16,807 nucleotides of DNA from CAYOHP01 sp964403795 [NCBI: uncultured bacterium] (GCA_964403795.1 CAYOHP010000111.1:3726-20532); one strand, 5' to 3'; shown: positions 7,157 to 15,206, counted from the stretch's first letter. A program made the numbers and translations. Notes: a model not told the origin generated them from the sequence alone.

Positions 7157-8355
7157 GCCGGTCTCCCGGCGCGGTCCGGGCCGATCGGGTCCGTCCCGTG
7201 TCGCAGCGTCGCGAGCACGCCACCGCCATCCGCGAGCTCCGACGCCGGATCCTCCGGAAGCTCCCCGCCTGGCACGACCCTCCGGTGCTGCTCGAGCTGG
7301 CCCGCTACGCGCCCGACTCGCACCACTGGCGCGGCCACGAGGGACTCCACCTGGTCTACGACGACCCGAACCGGGGCGTGCTCGGACGGCTCTCGGTCTT
7401 CGTGTCCCGCAAGGGGTCGACGCGGGGATCCTTCGGCGGCTTCGACGCGGTGAACGACTCCCGCATCGCCCGGTTGCTGTTCCGGGCCGGCGAGGACTGG
7501 CTGGCGGAACGGGGTGTCATGACGGTCTCCGGCCCCGTCACCTTCTCGATGCACGAAGAGGTGGGGATGCTGGCCCGGGGCTTCGAGTCGCCCCCGGCGC
7601 TGATGATGCCGTACAACCCGCCCTGGTACCCGTTGCTGCTCGAGGCCTGCGGCTACGCCACCCAGCGCAGCTTCCGCACCTTCCGTTACGACCTGGCGCG
7701 ACACCTCCGCGTCGTGGTGTCGTCGCCGGGTCCGACCCCGGGGCCCGGGTCGGGCTCGGGAACCGGTACCGGACCCTCGGGCCCGGCCGGGTCGGTGAAA
7801 GTGCGCAGCTTCGATCCCACCCGTCTCGACGCCGAGTGCGACGGTCTGCTCGACGTCTACAACGCCGCCTTCGCCGGCAACTGGGGCTTCACCCCGCTCT
7901 CGCCCCGGGGCTGCCGCCACATGGTCGACGAGTTCCTGGCGATCGGCGATCCGCTGCTGGTCCGGGTGGCCGAGGTCGGGGGACGACCGGTGGGCTTCCT
8001 GCTCTGCCTGCCCGATGTCAACGAGGTGTTCCGCACCTTCCGGGCCCTCCCGGACCTCGGGAAGCTGGCCGCGGCCGCCCTCTGGATCAAGGCCGGCTGG
8101 CTCCGGAACTGCCGGGTGGTGACCCTGGCGGTCCACCCCGACTTCCAGGGCCGCGGCCTGTCCCGGGCCATGATCTCCTCGCTCGCCGACGAGGCGGCCC
8201 GGGCCGGCTACGGCAACGCCGAGCTCTCCTACGTGGACACCGCCAACTCCCCCATGGACCACTTGATGGCCGGCTACGGGTTCGGCAACGAGAAGGAGTA
8301 CCGCATCTACGGGAAGTCGCTGGCTCCGGGAGGCGGGCCTTGGCCGACGCCCTGA
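7153..8355 (+). CDS. GNAT-fold N-acyltransferase (YghO-like family), 400 aa
   Basis: Predicted acyl-CoA-dependent acyltransferase. The first half has the hallmarks of a GNAT-related family often annotated YghO-like: FGGFDAVND, SGPVTFSMHEEVGML and ESPPALMMPYNPPWYPLL (about 92-160). The second half (217-400) is a GNAT domain with the CoA pyrophosphate loop VHPDFQGRGLSRAM (327-340). Between them lies a Gly/Pro/Ser/Thr-rich linker (about 190-214). GTG 7153 overlaps the stop of the desaturase-radical SAM gene in a GTGA quadruplet, so translation is probably coupled; GTG 7198 is a later alternative. Proteins of this general type include candidates for bacterial ceramide (N-acyl-sphingoid) synthesis, from memory and not verifiable here. 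In this context it could load a modified acyl chain onto an amine. No sphingolipid genes are visible. Confidence 0.8.
   Translation: MSRSPGAVRADRVRPVSQRREHATAIRELRRRILRKLPAWHDPPVLLELARYAPDSHHWRGHEGLHLVYDDPNRGVLGRLSVFVSRKGSTRGSFGGFDAVNDSRIARLLFRAGEDWLAERGVMTVSGPVTFSMHEEVGMLARGFESPPALMMPYNPPWYPLLLEACGYATQRSFRTFRYDLARHLRVVVSSPGPTPGPGSGSGTGTGPSGPAGSVKVRSFDPTRLDAECDGLLDVYNAAFAGNWGFTPLSPRGCRHMVDEFLAIGDPLLVRVAEVGGRPVGFLLCLPDVNEVFRTFRALPDLGKLAAAALWIKAGWLRNCRVVTLAVHPDFQGRGLSRAMISSLADEAARAGYGNAELSYVDTANSPMDHLMAGYGFGNEKEYRIYGKSLAPGGGPWPTP
8328..8333 (+). promoter_or_regulatory. ribosome-binding site deciding a TTG start
   Basis: GGGAGG lies 6 nt before TTG 8340, inside the end of the GNAT gene. It is the reason for choosing TTG as the start, since no ATG or GTG gives a complete signal peptide in this frame. 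Confidence 0.55.
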
Positions 8356-9179
8356 CGCGTCGCCTGGGCTACTACACGGCCGCCCTCCTGGCGCTGGCCT
8401 GCCTGCTCCCGGTTCCCGACCAGCTCCCGGCCCCGGGTTCCCGTCAGCTCGGGGGAAGGCCGCCAAGCCCGGTCACACCGACCTCCGGAACTCCCGGATC
8501 GGGTTCCTCCCCCGGGCCGGGGCCGTCGGCGACGGTCGCGGTGCCGCTGCCCCCGGCCCGCTCGGCCCGACCGCCTCCAGGCCGCGAGCCTCTGGTGGTG
8601 GTGGCGAGCGAGGAGATCGGCCCGGGCCTGCGCCCGCTGCTCCGGGCCTACGACGAATCCCGCGGCCTGGTGGGGACCATGCTCCGGCTCTGGAGTCCCT
8701 CGGACCCCGGGGCCAGGAACGACGCCCGGGCCGGCGACCTCTGGGTGGTTCCCCGGCTGGCCCGAGAGCCTCCGGGCCTGGACCCGGCCGGCGTCGACCT
8801 CGAAGCCCGCATGGCTTTGGTCGGTCCCTCGTCGCGGGCGCTCCCGGCGACCACCGAGCCCGGCGTGCTGGCGGGTCGCGGCGGCGACACCCACCGGCCC
8901 GCCACCGCCCCTGCCGAACTCCTGCAAGGCGTGCTGGCGGGACGTCTGGCGAGCGCGGTGCTCCCCCGCGCCGGCGTCCCGGTCGAGCTGGAGCGGCGCT
9001 TCGCGATCCGGGTGCTGGAAGGCGCCGAAGCCGAGCCGCTCCGGTTCACGATCCGGGTCCGGGGAACCGAGCCCGGGAGCCCGGGGCACCGCTTCCTCGC
9101 CTTCCTCCGGGCGAGCGACCAGGCCCCGAGGCTGGCCGAGGCCGGATTGTCGCTGGTTCCACCCTCCCCCGGGAGGTGA
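8340..9179 (+). CDS. secreted or membrane-anchored protein, weakly ModA/substrate-binding-like (279 aa)
   Basis: No confident family. The N-terminus (ADALTRRLGYYTAALLALACLLP) has two arginines, a hydrophobic core and a Cys, so it is a signal peptide, possibly lipoprotein-like, or a membrane anchor. A Pro/Ser/Gly-rich stretch follows (about 30-80). From about residue 83 the order of elements recalls a reduced periplasmic substrate-binding protein of the ModA type: PLVVVASEEIGPGLRPLLRA, then ALVGPSSRALP, then an end resembling FLAFLRASDQAPRLAEAGL. Ligand residues cannot be assigned. The gene overlaps the GNAT gene by 16 nt and has its own ribosome-binding site, so it belongs to the same unit. 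It might bind a lipid headgroup, oxyanion or intermediate in the periplasm; that is inference. Confidence 0.62.
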   Translation: MADALTRRLGYYTAALLALACLLPVPDQLPAPGSRQLGGRPPSPVTPTSGTPGSGSSPGPGPSATVAVPLPPARSARPPPGREPLVVVASEEIGPGLRPLLRAYDESRGLVGTMLRLWSPSDPGARNDARAGDLWVVPRLAREPPGLDPAGVDLEARMALVGPSSRALPATTEPGVLAGRGGDTHRPATAPAELLQGVLAGRLASAVLPRAGVPVELERRFAIRVLEGAEAEPLRFTIRVRGTEPGSPGHRFLAFLRASDQAPRLAEAGLSLVPPSPGR

Positions 9180-9249
9180 GGTGGCCCCCGAGACTGTCGC
9201 GGTTTTCCCGCGTGGCCCGGACCGCCGAGGCGGTACTCTCGGCAGGCAC

Positions 9250-10584
9250 ATGACCCTGCTCGTCCTCGATGACCTGAAGGCCCGGCTCACCGCCCTGGTG
9301 ACGGTCGAGCGGAGCCTCGCCGCGGTCGCCGACCGGCGCAGCGTGGGCTGGAAGCTCTACCTGGAAGCCCGCAACATCGTGACCCACATCGAGACCGGGG
9401 TGATGCCCGACGACCCCACGGTCCAGGACTTCGTGGCCAAGGCCCTTCCGGTCCTCAAGGAACGCATGCGGGCGATGGAGACGGGGAATGCCTACAACCC
9501 GATCTCGGTGGAGATCTCGGAGAAGACCGAGCTCGACCTCTTCGTCCTCCAGAAGTACCTCGCCCACGAGGACCACCTGGTCCGGCTCGAGGCCGTGACC
9601 GCAGCCGGCGAGCTCGAGTACGCCGAGGCCCTGACCAGTCTCGAGGCCCTGCTCGCCACCGAGAGCCACCCCTGGGTCCTCTCCAAGCTCACCAAGGTGC
9701 TGGCCCAACTCGGGGGGATCAAGCTCCTCCCCAAGCTCGAACCCTTCCTGGGCCACGAGGACGCCCGGGTGCGGGCCAACACCGTCGAGGGGATCGGGGC
9801 GTTCCCGGGGGACGAGAAGCTCACGGTGCTCTTGCCCCTCCTCGACGACGAGTCGCCGCGGGTGCGGGCCAACGTGCTCGCGGCCATCAAGACCCTCGGC
9901 ACCGAACACTTCACCCAGGTGGTGAGGACCATGTGCCGGCACCCCAGCCTGGACCACCGGCGCAGCGTGCTCTTCGCCCTGGGTGCCATGCAGGGGGCCT
10001 TCGCCCGGGACTGCCTGATCACCCTGCTCCAGGACGACTACCCGGAGATCCGGGGCCGTGCCATCGACCTCCTGGGACGGAAGCCCGACCTCCCGGCCGT
10101 GGATGCGCTGCTCTCCATGGTGCGACCGGAGGCGAGGGAGGCCGACCGGGAACGGGCGGTGATGGCGCTCCGGACCCTGGTGGCCGGCGCCCCTCCCGAG
10201 CTGGTGGCGGAGATCGAGACCCATTTCAGCGGAGCCCTCGCGACGGTGCGCGGCCTGCGGGGATCCGGAGCCGCAGCCTCCACGGGCAGCGATCCGCTGG
10301 CCGACCTCCTCGAGATCTGCAAGCCGGTCCCGGTCGCTCCCAAGGCCCCGGAGCCCGAGCCGGTGAAGGCCGCCGAGCCGGCACCGGCGCCCGAGCCGGA
10401 GGCCGCCGTCGCCAAGGAGTTCGACCCCAAGAAGCTGCTGGCCCGCATGAGCGGCATCCTCTCGTCCCTCGACGCCCGGGAGAGGAAAGAAGCGGAGGGC
10501 CTGGTCAAGGCCGGCAAGGTGCAGAACGAATCCCAGCTCCAGCGCGCCATCGCCCGACTCCGCGGCAAGAAGGCGAGCAAGTGA
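9250..10584 (+). CDS. HEAT-repeat protein (444 aa)
   Basis: Probable cytosolic protein-protein interaction scaffold. An N-terminal helical region (1-90) precedes about six HEAT/PBS-lyase-like repeats (roughly 95-330). Signature segments include LVRLEAVTAAGEL, RVRANTVEGIGAF, RVRANVLAAIKTL and EIRGRAIDLLGR. A Pro/Glu/Ala-rich linker follows (about 365-405), then a charged helical C-terminus ending in basic residues. No catalytic motif is visible. ATG 9250 is preferred; GTG 9181 would add 23 residues that do not look conserved. A small inverted repeat, GCCGAG/CTCGGC (9224-9243), lies just upstream of the ATG. The stop overlaps the next start (GTGA), which suggests coupled synthesis with the membrane protein that follows. 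Specific function unknown. Confidence 0.82.
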   Translation: MTLLVLDDLKARLTALVTVERSLAAVADRRSVGWKLYLEARNIVTHIETGVMPDDPTVQDFVAKALPVLKERMRAMETGNAYNPISVEISEKTELDLFVLQKYLAHEDHLVRLEAVTAAGELEYAEALTSLEALLATESHPWVLSKLTKVLAQLGGIKLLPKLEPFLGHEDARVRANTVEGIGAFPGDEKLTVLLPLLDDESPRVRANVLAAIKTLGTEHFTQVVRTMCRHPSLDHRRSVLFALGAMQGAFARDCLITLLQDDYPEIRGRAIDLLGRKPDLPAVDALLSMVRPEAREADRERAVMALRTLVAGAPPELVAEIETHFSGALATVRGLRGSGAAASTGSDPLADLLEICKPVPVAPKAPEPEPVKAAEPAPAPEPEAAVAKEFDPKKLLARMSGILSSLDARERKEAEGLVKAGKVQNESQLQRAIARLRGKKASK

Positions 10585-11486
10585 ACCGGGATCACGACCG
10601 TTCGCGGGCCGGATCGTGGACCTTGCTGATCGCGGTCCTCCTCCTGGGCTGGGTCGGAGTCGCGACTGCGCAGCCGACCCCCGCGCCTGCAACCACCCAC
10701 GCCGGCACCGACGCCCCCTCGACCCTGGTCTTCACCCCCGAGACCTGCCCGCTCATGCCATGGGAGCCGGTCGATCCGACGATCTTCGTCGAGCAAGGCG
10801 GCCGCCGCGTCTACCTCTGCTGCAACAAGTGCAAGCGCAAGTGGCTGGCCGGGGAACGGCCCGACACTTCGCCACCTCCCCCCCTGCCTCCGGCCGGACC
10901 GGGGACCTCTTCCTCCGCGCTCCCGGCGAGCGGACCCGACGCGGCTCGGGAAGCCGAACTCCTCGCCGGCTTCGGGGCACGGCGCGACCCGAGTTCGCCG
11001 GCCTTCTGCCCTTCGCCCGTCCCGGGCGGCTCGGGCAGCGCCGGCAGCTTCGTCCCGGTCGACCAGGACCCGTCCTGGACGCGTCGGCTCGGCCGCCTCC
11101 ACCCCGTCGCCGTCCACTTCCCCGTCGCCCTGATCTGGCTGGCGGCGATCGGGGAACTCCTCGCCCTGGTGCGACGCACCCCGCTCTTCGTCGAGGGCGC
11201 CCGCTTCGCCCTGGTCGGCGCCGCCGTGGGCGCGATCCCGGCCCTGGCCGCGGGTCTTGCTGCGGGAGGCCTGCCGGCTCCGGGCGAGGACGCCACCCTG
11301 GCCCTCCACCGCACCCTGGGAGCCGCTTCGACCGTCGCCATCCTGGTCACCCTTGCGGTCCGGGAGGCGGCCCATCGCCGCGACTCCCCTGGCCTCGCCA
11401 AGTTGGCCCGGGTGCTGGTGCTCGCGACCGCGATCCTGGTCGGCGCCGCCGGCCACCAGGGCGGGATCCTGGTCTACGGGCCCTGA
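10581..11486 (+). CDS. membrane protein with YHS-like Cys motif and DUF2231-like domain (301 aa)
   Basis: Exported membrane protein. The GTG start overlaps the HEAT gene stop. Residues 1-30 form a signal peptide (hydrophobic core LLIAVLLLGWVGVATA, AxA-type cleavage before Gln31). A small metal-binding-like module follows: CPLMPWEPVDPTIFVEQGG and VYLCCNKCKRKW, with Cys56, Cys80, Cys81 and Cys84. This resembles YHS/TRASH-type domains seen in copper and heavy-metal proteins. A Pro/Ser-rich stretch leads to a four-helix membrane domain (about 165-300) with LHPVAVHFPVALIW, LALHRTLGA and GHQGGILVYG. That His pattern is typical of DUF2231, and such membrane His residues often bind haem or metal. A role in periplasmic metal or redox handling is inference. 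Confidence 0.82.
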   Translation: MNRDHDRSRAGSWTLLIAVLLLGWVGVATAQPTPAPATTHAGTDAPSTLVFTPETCPLMPWEPVDPTIFVEQGGRRVYLCCNKCKRKWLAGERPDTSPPPPLPPAGPGTSSSALPASGPDAAREAELLAGFGARRDPSSPAFCPSPVPGGSGSAGSFVPVDQDPSWTRRLGRLHPVAVHFPVALIWLAAIGELLALVRRTPLFVEGARFALVGAAVGAIPALAAGLAAGGLPAPGEDATLALHRTLGAASTVAILVTLAVREAAHRRDSPGLAKLARVLVLATAILVGAAGHQGGILVYGP

Positions 11487-11558
11487 GGCCGTCCCCGTCC
11501 CCTCCTCGACCTTCCCCAAGCCTCGCCCGGCCCCGCTCCGGCCCTGTATCCTCTCGCC
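11487..11558 (+). promoter_or_regulatory. C-rich, G-poor spacer with a possible -10 box
   Basis: This 72-bp gap is strongly enriched in C over G on the coding strand and has no hairpin terminator, a composition compatible with Rho-dependent termination. TATCCT at 11547-11552 ends 6 nt before the ATG at 11559. That is the spacing expected of a leaderless promoter and equals the spacing at the ArsR gene. No -35 box is recognisable. Confidence 0.3.
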
Positions 11559-12281
11559 ATGCGCCTCGCCGCCATCAGCCGCCGGCTCTCCGACGAGGTC
11601 GACCGCCTGCACTTCGCCCGACCGGTCGCCTACGTCTACAACCCGCTCGCCTACGCCCGTCGCCCCCACGAGGCCTACCTCTCGCGCTACGGGAAGTCGG
11701 CCAAGCAGGTCGTCTTCCTCGGGATGAACCCCGGCCCCTTCGGCATGGCCCAGACCGGGGTGCCCTTCGGCGATCCCGGCTTCGTCCGCGACTGGATGGG
11801 GATCGACGCCCCGGTCGATCGCCCCGACCCCGAGCATCCCAAGCGCCGGATCCTCGGGCTGGCCTCGACCCGCAGCGAGGTGAGCGGCACCCGGCTCTGG
11901 GGCTGGGCGCAGGACCGCTTCGGATCCGCCGAGGCGTTCTTCGCTCGATTCTTCGTCGCCAACTACTGCCCGCTCGTCTTCATGGAGGAAGGCGGCAGGA
12001 ACCTCACCCCCGACAAGCTGCCGCGCTCCGAGGCCGAGCCGCTGGAGGCTGCCTGCGACCTGGCCCTCCGGCACCTGATCGAGGAACTGCGACCGGAGTG
12101 GGTGGTAGGAGTCGGCGCCTTCGCCGAGGCCCGTGCGAACACAGCGCTCGCCGGGCTCGACCTGAAGATCGGCCGGATCCTGCATCCGAGCCCCGCCAGT
12201 CCGGTGGCGAATCGCGGCTGGGCAGCGGCCGCCGAGCGCGAGCTCTCGGCTCTCGGGATCGAGCTCCCTCCCGCGCCGTGA
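11559..12281 (+). CDS. smug1: SMUG1-type uracil-DNA glycosylase (240 aa)
   Basis: DNA-repair enzyme that removes uracil and some oxidised pyrimidines from DNA. Both SMUG1 signature motifs are present and intact. GMNPGPFGMAQTGVPFGD (55-72) contains the catalytic-water Asn57, matching Asn85 of human SMUG1. HPSPASPVANRGW (209-221) contains His209, matching human His239. Length is normal for bacterial members. ATG 11559 has no ribosome-binding site, but a possible -10 box ends 6 nt upstream, suggesting leaderless translation. The stop overlaps the GTG of the following acyltransferase gene (GTGA). Conserved motifs make the assignment firm; substrate range is not visible. Confidence 0.95.
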   Translation: MRLAAISRRLSDEVDRLHFARPVAYVYNPLAYARRPHEAYLSRYGKSAKQVVFLGMNPGPFGMAQTGVPFGDPGFVRDWMGIDAPVDRPDPEHPKRRILGLASTRSEVSGTRLWGWAQDRFGSAEAFFARFFVANYCPLVFMEEGGRNLTPDKLPRSEAEPLEAACDLALRHLIEELRPEWVVGVGAFAEARANTALAGLDLKIGRILHPSPASPVANRGWAAAAERELSALGIELPPAP

Positions 12282-13441
12282 CCGGGGACCTCCCCGCACT
12301 CACCGTCGAGGAACTCACCGACCCGCGCCCGCTCCTGGTCTCCGCCCCGCTCGAATCCCTGGCCGCCTGGCCCCAGCCGTTCTGGGATCCCGGCTACCTC
12401 GCCGCCTATGTCGCGCATCCTCCCGAGGGAGTCCGTCCCGCCTTCCTCCGGGTCGCCGACGGCGGCGGAAGCACCCTGGGGCTCGCCGCCTTCGCCCGCT
12501 TCCGGGTGGCGCTCGACTGCCTGGCTCCGCTTCCGGTGCAACGCTTCGCCTCCCGGGTCCGTCGCGCCTGGCCCGCGTTCCTGGGGCTCGACGTGTTGAT
12601 GCTCGGGCCCCCGGCCGGGCTCGGCGGGCTCGAACTCCTGGTGAAGCCGGGGCTCGACGCGGCCCGGCGGGCCGCGCTGCGCGCTGCCCTCGCCCGACAC
12701 CTGCTCGCCTTGCTCGATCGCGAGCGCGCCAGCGCCGCGGTCGTGAAGGAGCTCTCGCCGGCCGAAGACGAGGAGTGGGCCGGGGCCTTCGGCGACGCCT
12801 TCCACTCCCACCCCTCGGTACCCCTGGTGGTGCAGGACCTCGGCCTCCTCGCCTCGCTCGACGACTACCGGGCGGCGCTCCGGTCCGGCTACCGAAGGCA
12901 GCTCCTCGCAAGCCTGTCCGCCGCCGACGCGGCCGGCCTGGAACTCCGCCTCGACCGCCCGCCCGCGGACACGGTGTCAGCCTGGTACCCGCTCTTCCTC
13001 CAGGTCCTGGACCGCTCCGCCACCCGGCTCGAGACCCTACCGGCCGGTTTCTTCACCGCGCTCTCCTCCGACCCCGGCTACCGCATGAACGAAGCCTGGC
13101 TCGATGGCAAGCTCGCCGGCGGCGCCCTCTGGCGGAGATCGGGGGACACCCTGGTCTTCCTCTACGTGGGCATGGACTATGCGGTGGCCCGCGACTGCGA
13201 CGTCTACTTCAACCTCCTCCACTCGATCCTGGCCTCCGCCTTCGCCACCGGAGCCCGCCGCATCGTCTGGGGCCAGACCTCGCTCGAAGCCAAGGGCCGC
13301 TTCGGCGGCCTCGCCTCCCCGCTCCGCTTCCGCCTGCGGCTGCGCAGCCCCCTCGCCGACCGGGCGGTGCGGGCCCTGGGATCCCTCTTCTTCCCGGAGC
13401 GTCCCCAGACGGCGCGGCGGGTGTTCCGCTCCTCCTCCTGA
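12278..13441 (+). CDS. GNAT/FemAB-type acyltransferase (387 aa)
   Basis: Predicted N-acyl or aminoacyl transferase with a doubled GNAT fold, of the kind grouped as BioF2-like Acetyltransf_6 or FemAB-like. The evidence is pattern-level. The N-terminal half contains WDPGYLAAYVAH and GLAAFARFRVALD. The second half contains YRRQLLASLSAADAAGLELR, then WYPLFLQVLDRSATRLETLP, GGALWRRSGDTLVFLYVGMD and a C-terminal segment with YFNLLHSILASAFATGARR and WGQTSLEAKGRFGG. These follow the usual order of this family. GTG 12278 overlaps the SMUG1 stop, giving probable translational coupling. No transmembrane segment is obvious. Substrate unknown; cell-envelope or lipid headgroup acylation would be typical of the family. 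Confidence 0.72.
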   Translation: MTGDLPALTVEELTDPRPLLVSAPLESLAAWPQPFWDPGYLAAYVAHPPEGVRPAFLRVADGGGSTLGLAAFARFRVALDCLAPLPVQRFASRVRRAWPAFLGLDVLMLGPPAGLGGLELLVKPGLDAARRAALRAALARHLLALLDRERASAAVVKELSPAEDEEWAGAFGDAFHSHPSVPLVVQDLGLLASLDDYRAALRSGYRRQLLASLSAADAAGLELRLDRPPADTVSAWYPLFLQVLDRSATRLETLPAGFFTALSSDPGYRMNEAWLDGKLAGGALWRRSGDTLVFLYVGMDYAVARDCDVYFNLLHSILASAFATGARRIVWGQTSLEAKGRFGGLASPLRFRLRLRSPLADRAVRALGSLFFPERPQTARRVFRSSS

Positions 13442-13449
13442 GGTTCTCC

Positions 13450-15204
13450 ATGGTTCGATGGGCGGAGTCGGGGGTCATTGCCATGCTTGCCTGCCCGTTT
13501 CCTCTCGCCCTGCTCCTCCTCCTCGCCGGGACCTGCCACGCCGATCCCCTCCCCACGCCCGATGTCCTCGGCGCCCTGCGCGACTCCGACGAGCGGGAAG
13601 GCAACGCCGTCCACCGGGCGCGGATGCGGGAACAGCTCCGCCTGGCCCGTCGCTCCGGCGACCGGAAGCAGGAGGCACTGGCCCTCTACCACCTCGCCAG
13701 CAACTGGTACGGGGTCCCGGACCTGACCGGCAACGAGGACCCTGTCAGCCTCCTGGAAGCCTCCCGCGGCCTCTGGGAAGGCCTTCTCCGCGGCCAGGAT
13801 CCGAACGCCGCCTGGCAGGATGCCGGCGGCTCGGCATCCTGGATGCTCTGGTCGCCGGGGCGCGATCCGATCGACTGGGGCCATTACGAGGACGTGCTGG
13901 AACGGCTCGCCACCAAGCTCGACGAGCGGGGTCGGCTCGACGACTCGATCGAGGTGACCGAACGCCTGCTGGCATTGCGGGCCCATCGCCTGGTGCCCGG
14001 GCACCTCTCGGTCGGGCGCCTGCACTGCGAGCACGCCAGTCGCCTCGCCCGGGCCGGACGCAAGGACGAGGCACGCCAGGCGCTGGCCCGGGCCGGTGCG
14101 ATCTACCGTACCTCCGGTCTCCTCGGGGACCTCCAGGAACTGGAGAGGCGTACTGCCGAGGTCGAGGCGGCCGTCCCGCGCCCCGCCAGGGCCGTTGGCA
14201 GGATCGAGCGCTTCCTCTCCTGGCTCGCCGGCAAGTCGGAGTCCCGCACCGCACTGGCTCCCCGACCCCGGAACCGGCGAGAGCTCCTGCATCTCGAGCA
14301 CGGCGTGTGGGTGAACCACGTCGTCTGGAGTCCCCGGGGCGACCTGATCGCTTCGCAGGCCAACGGCGGCGAGGAGGGGGTCCGCATCTGGTCGGCCCGG
14401 GACGGCTCTCGGGTGGCGACTCTTCCCTTGGGTGCTACGGCCGTGGACGGGCTGGCCTTCACCCCGCAGGGCGACGAGATCCTGGTCCTCACCTGGTCCG
14501 CGGTCCGACGCTTCCGACTTCCGTCGGGGGAGGAAGGTCCGGCGATCCCCGCCCCCTGCGGCGAACACGGATGCCCCTCTCGGGCCTTGGCCCTTTCCCC
14601 CGACGGGAGGTGGCTGGCGGCAGCCTGGGGCTCGGCCTCGCAGGTAACGGGAAAGATCTTCGTCTTCGAGGCCGCCACCGGAGCCAAGGCCCGGACCCTG
14701 GAGTGCGGGCGGAGCGAGGTCGGCAGCCTGAGCTTCGACCAGGAGGCGACCCTGTGGGCCGCCAACGGGAGCGACCCGATCCGAGCCTTCGAACTGCCCC
14801 GCGGAGGCGCTCGCTCCCCCTGGAGCAACCGATCCGAGCCCGAGATGCCTGTCGACCTCCTCGCGATCTCACCCCGTGGCGACGTGGCCCTGGTCCGCTC
14901 CCGCTCCCATACCCGACGTCTCCGACTGGTCCCTTCCCCCGACGGCGAGGACTGGCCTCTCCCGGCGGGCTTCCCCTCCCAGCCCACCGCGGCCGCCTTC
15001 ACACCCGACGGTGCGCGCCTCGTCACTACCGCCAACGACTGGTCAGTCCGGGTCCATCCACTCGATCCCGACGCCGAGCCGTCGGATGCCCTCGAACTGC
15101 GGGGCCATGGCGACGTGCCCACCCGGATCGCGATCTCCCCCGACGGCACCCGGGCCGCCACGGCCGGCGCCGACGGACGGGTGATCGTCTGGTCCCTGCG
15201 GTGA
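13450..15204 (+). CDS. secreted TPR + seven-blade WD40 propeller protein (584 aa)
   Basis: Exported scaffold protein. ATG 13450 follows GAGG by 6 nt. A signal peptide (hydrophobic core AMLACPFPLALLLLLAG, cleavage after TCHA) covers the first 31 residues; ATG 13483 is a weaker alternative start. A helical TPR-like region runs from about 60 to 240, including RKQEALALYHLASNWYG and RKDEARQALARAGAIYRTSG. From about 278 to 584 seven WD40 repeats can be counted, for example VNHVVWSPRGDLIASQ, SRALALSPDGRWLAAAWG and ending RIAISPDGTRAATAGADGRV, enough for a closed propeller. No enzymatic motif is seen. Likely a periplasmic or surface protein-binding platform; partner unknown. Confidence 0.85.
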   Translation: MVRWAESGVIAMLACPFPLALLLLLAGTCHADPLPTPDVLGALRDSDEREGNAVHRARMREQLRLARRSGDRKQEALALYHLASNWYGVPDLTGNEDPVSLLEASRGLWEGLLRGQDPNAAWQDAGGSASWMLWSPGRDPIDWGHYEDVLERLATKLDERGRLDDSIEVTERLLALRAHRLVPGHLSVGRLHCEHASRLARAGRKDEARQALARAGAIYRTSGLLGDLQELERRTAEVEAAVPRPARAVGRIERFLSWLAGKSESRTALAPRPRNRRELLHLEHGVWVNHVVWSPRGDLIASQANGGEEGVRIWSARDGSRVATLPLGATAVDGLAFTPQGDEILVLTWSAVRRFRLPSGEEGPAIPAPCGEHGCPSRALALSPDGRWLAAAWGSASQVTGKIFVFEAATGAKARTLECGRSEVGSLSFDQEATLWAANGSDPIRAFELPRGGARSPWSNRSEPEMPVDLLAISPRGDVALVRSRSHTRRLRLVPSPDGEDWPLPAGFPSQPTAAAFTPDGARLVTTANDWSVRVHPLDPDAEPSDALELRGHGDVPTRIAISPDGTRAATAGADGRVIVWSLR

Positions 15205-15206
15205 CC

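Noticed and set aside
7726-7797. Tandem repeat or recombination site in the GNAT gene
   Set aside because: It is an imperfect GC-rich stretch encoding a Gly/Pro/Ser/Thr linker, with no regular repeat unit.
10616-12277. In-frame upstream extension of the GNAT/FemAB gene by about 550 codons
   Set aside because: It runs through the YHS/DUF2231 and SMUG1 genes in another frame; the GTG at 12278 coupled to the SMUG1 stop gives a normal-length protein.
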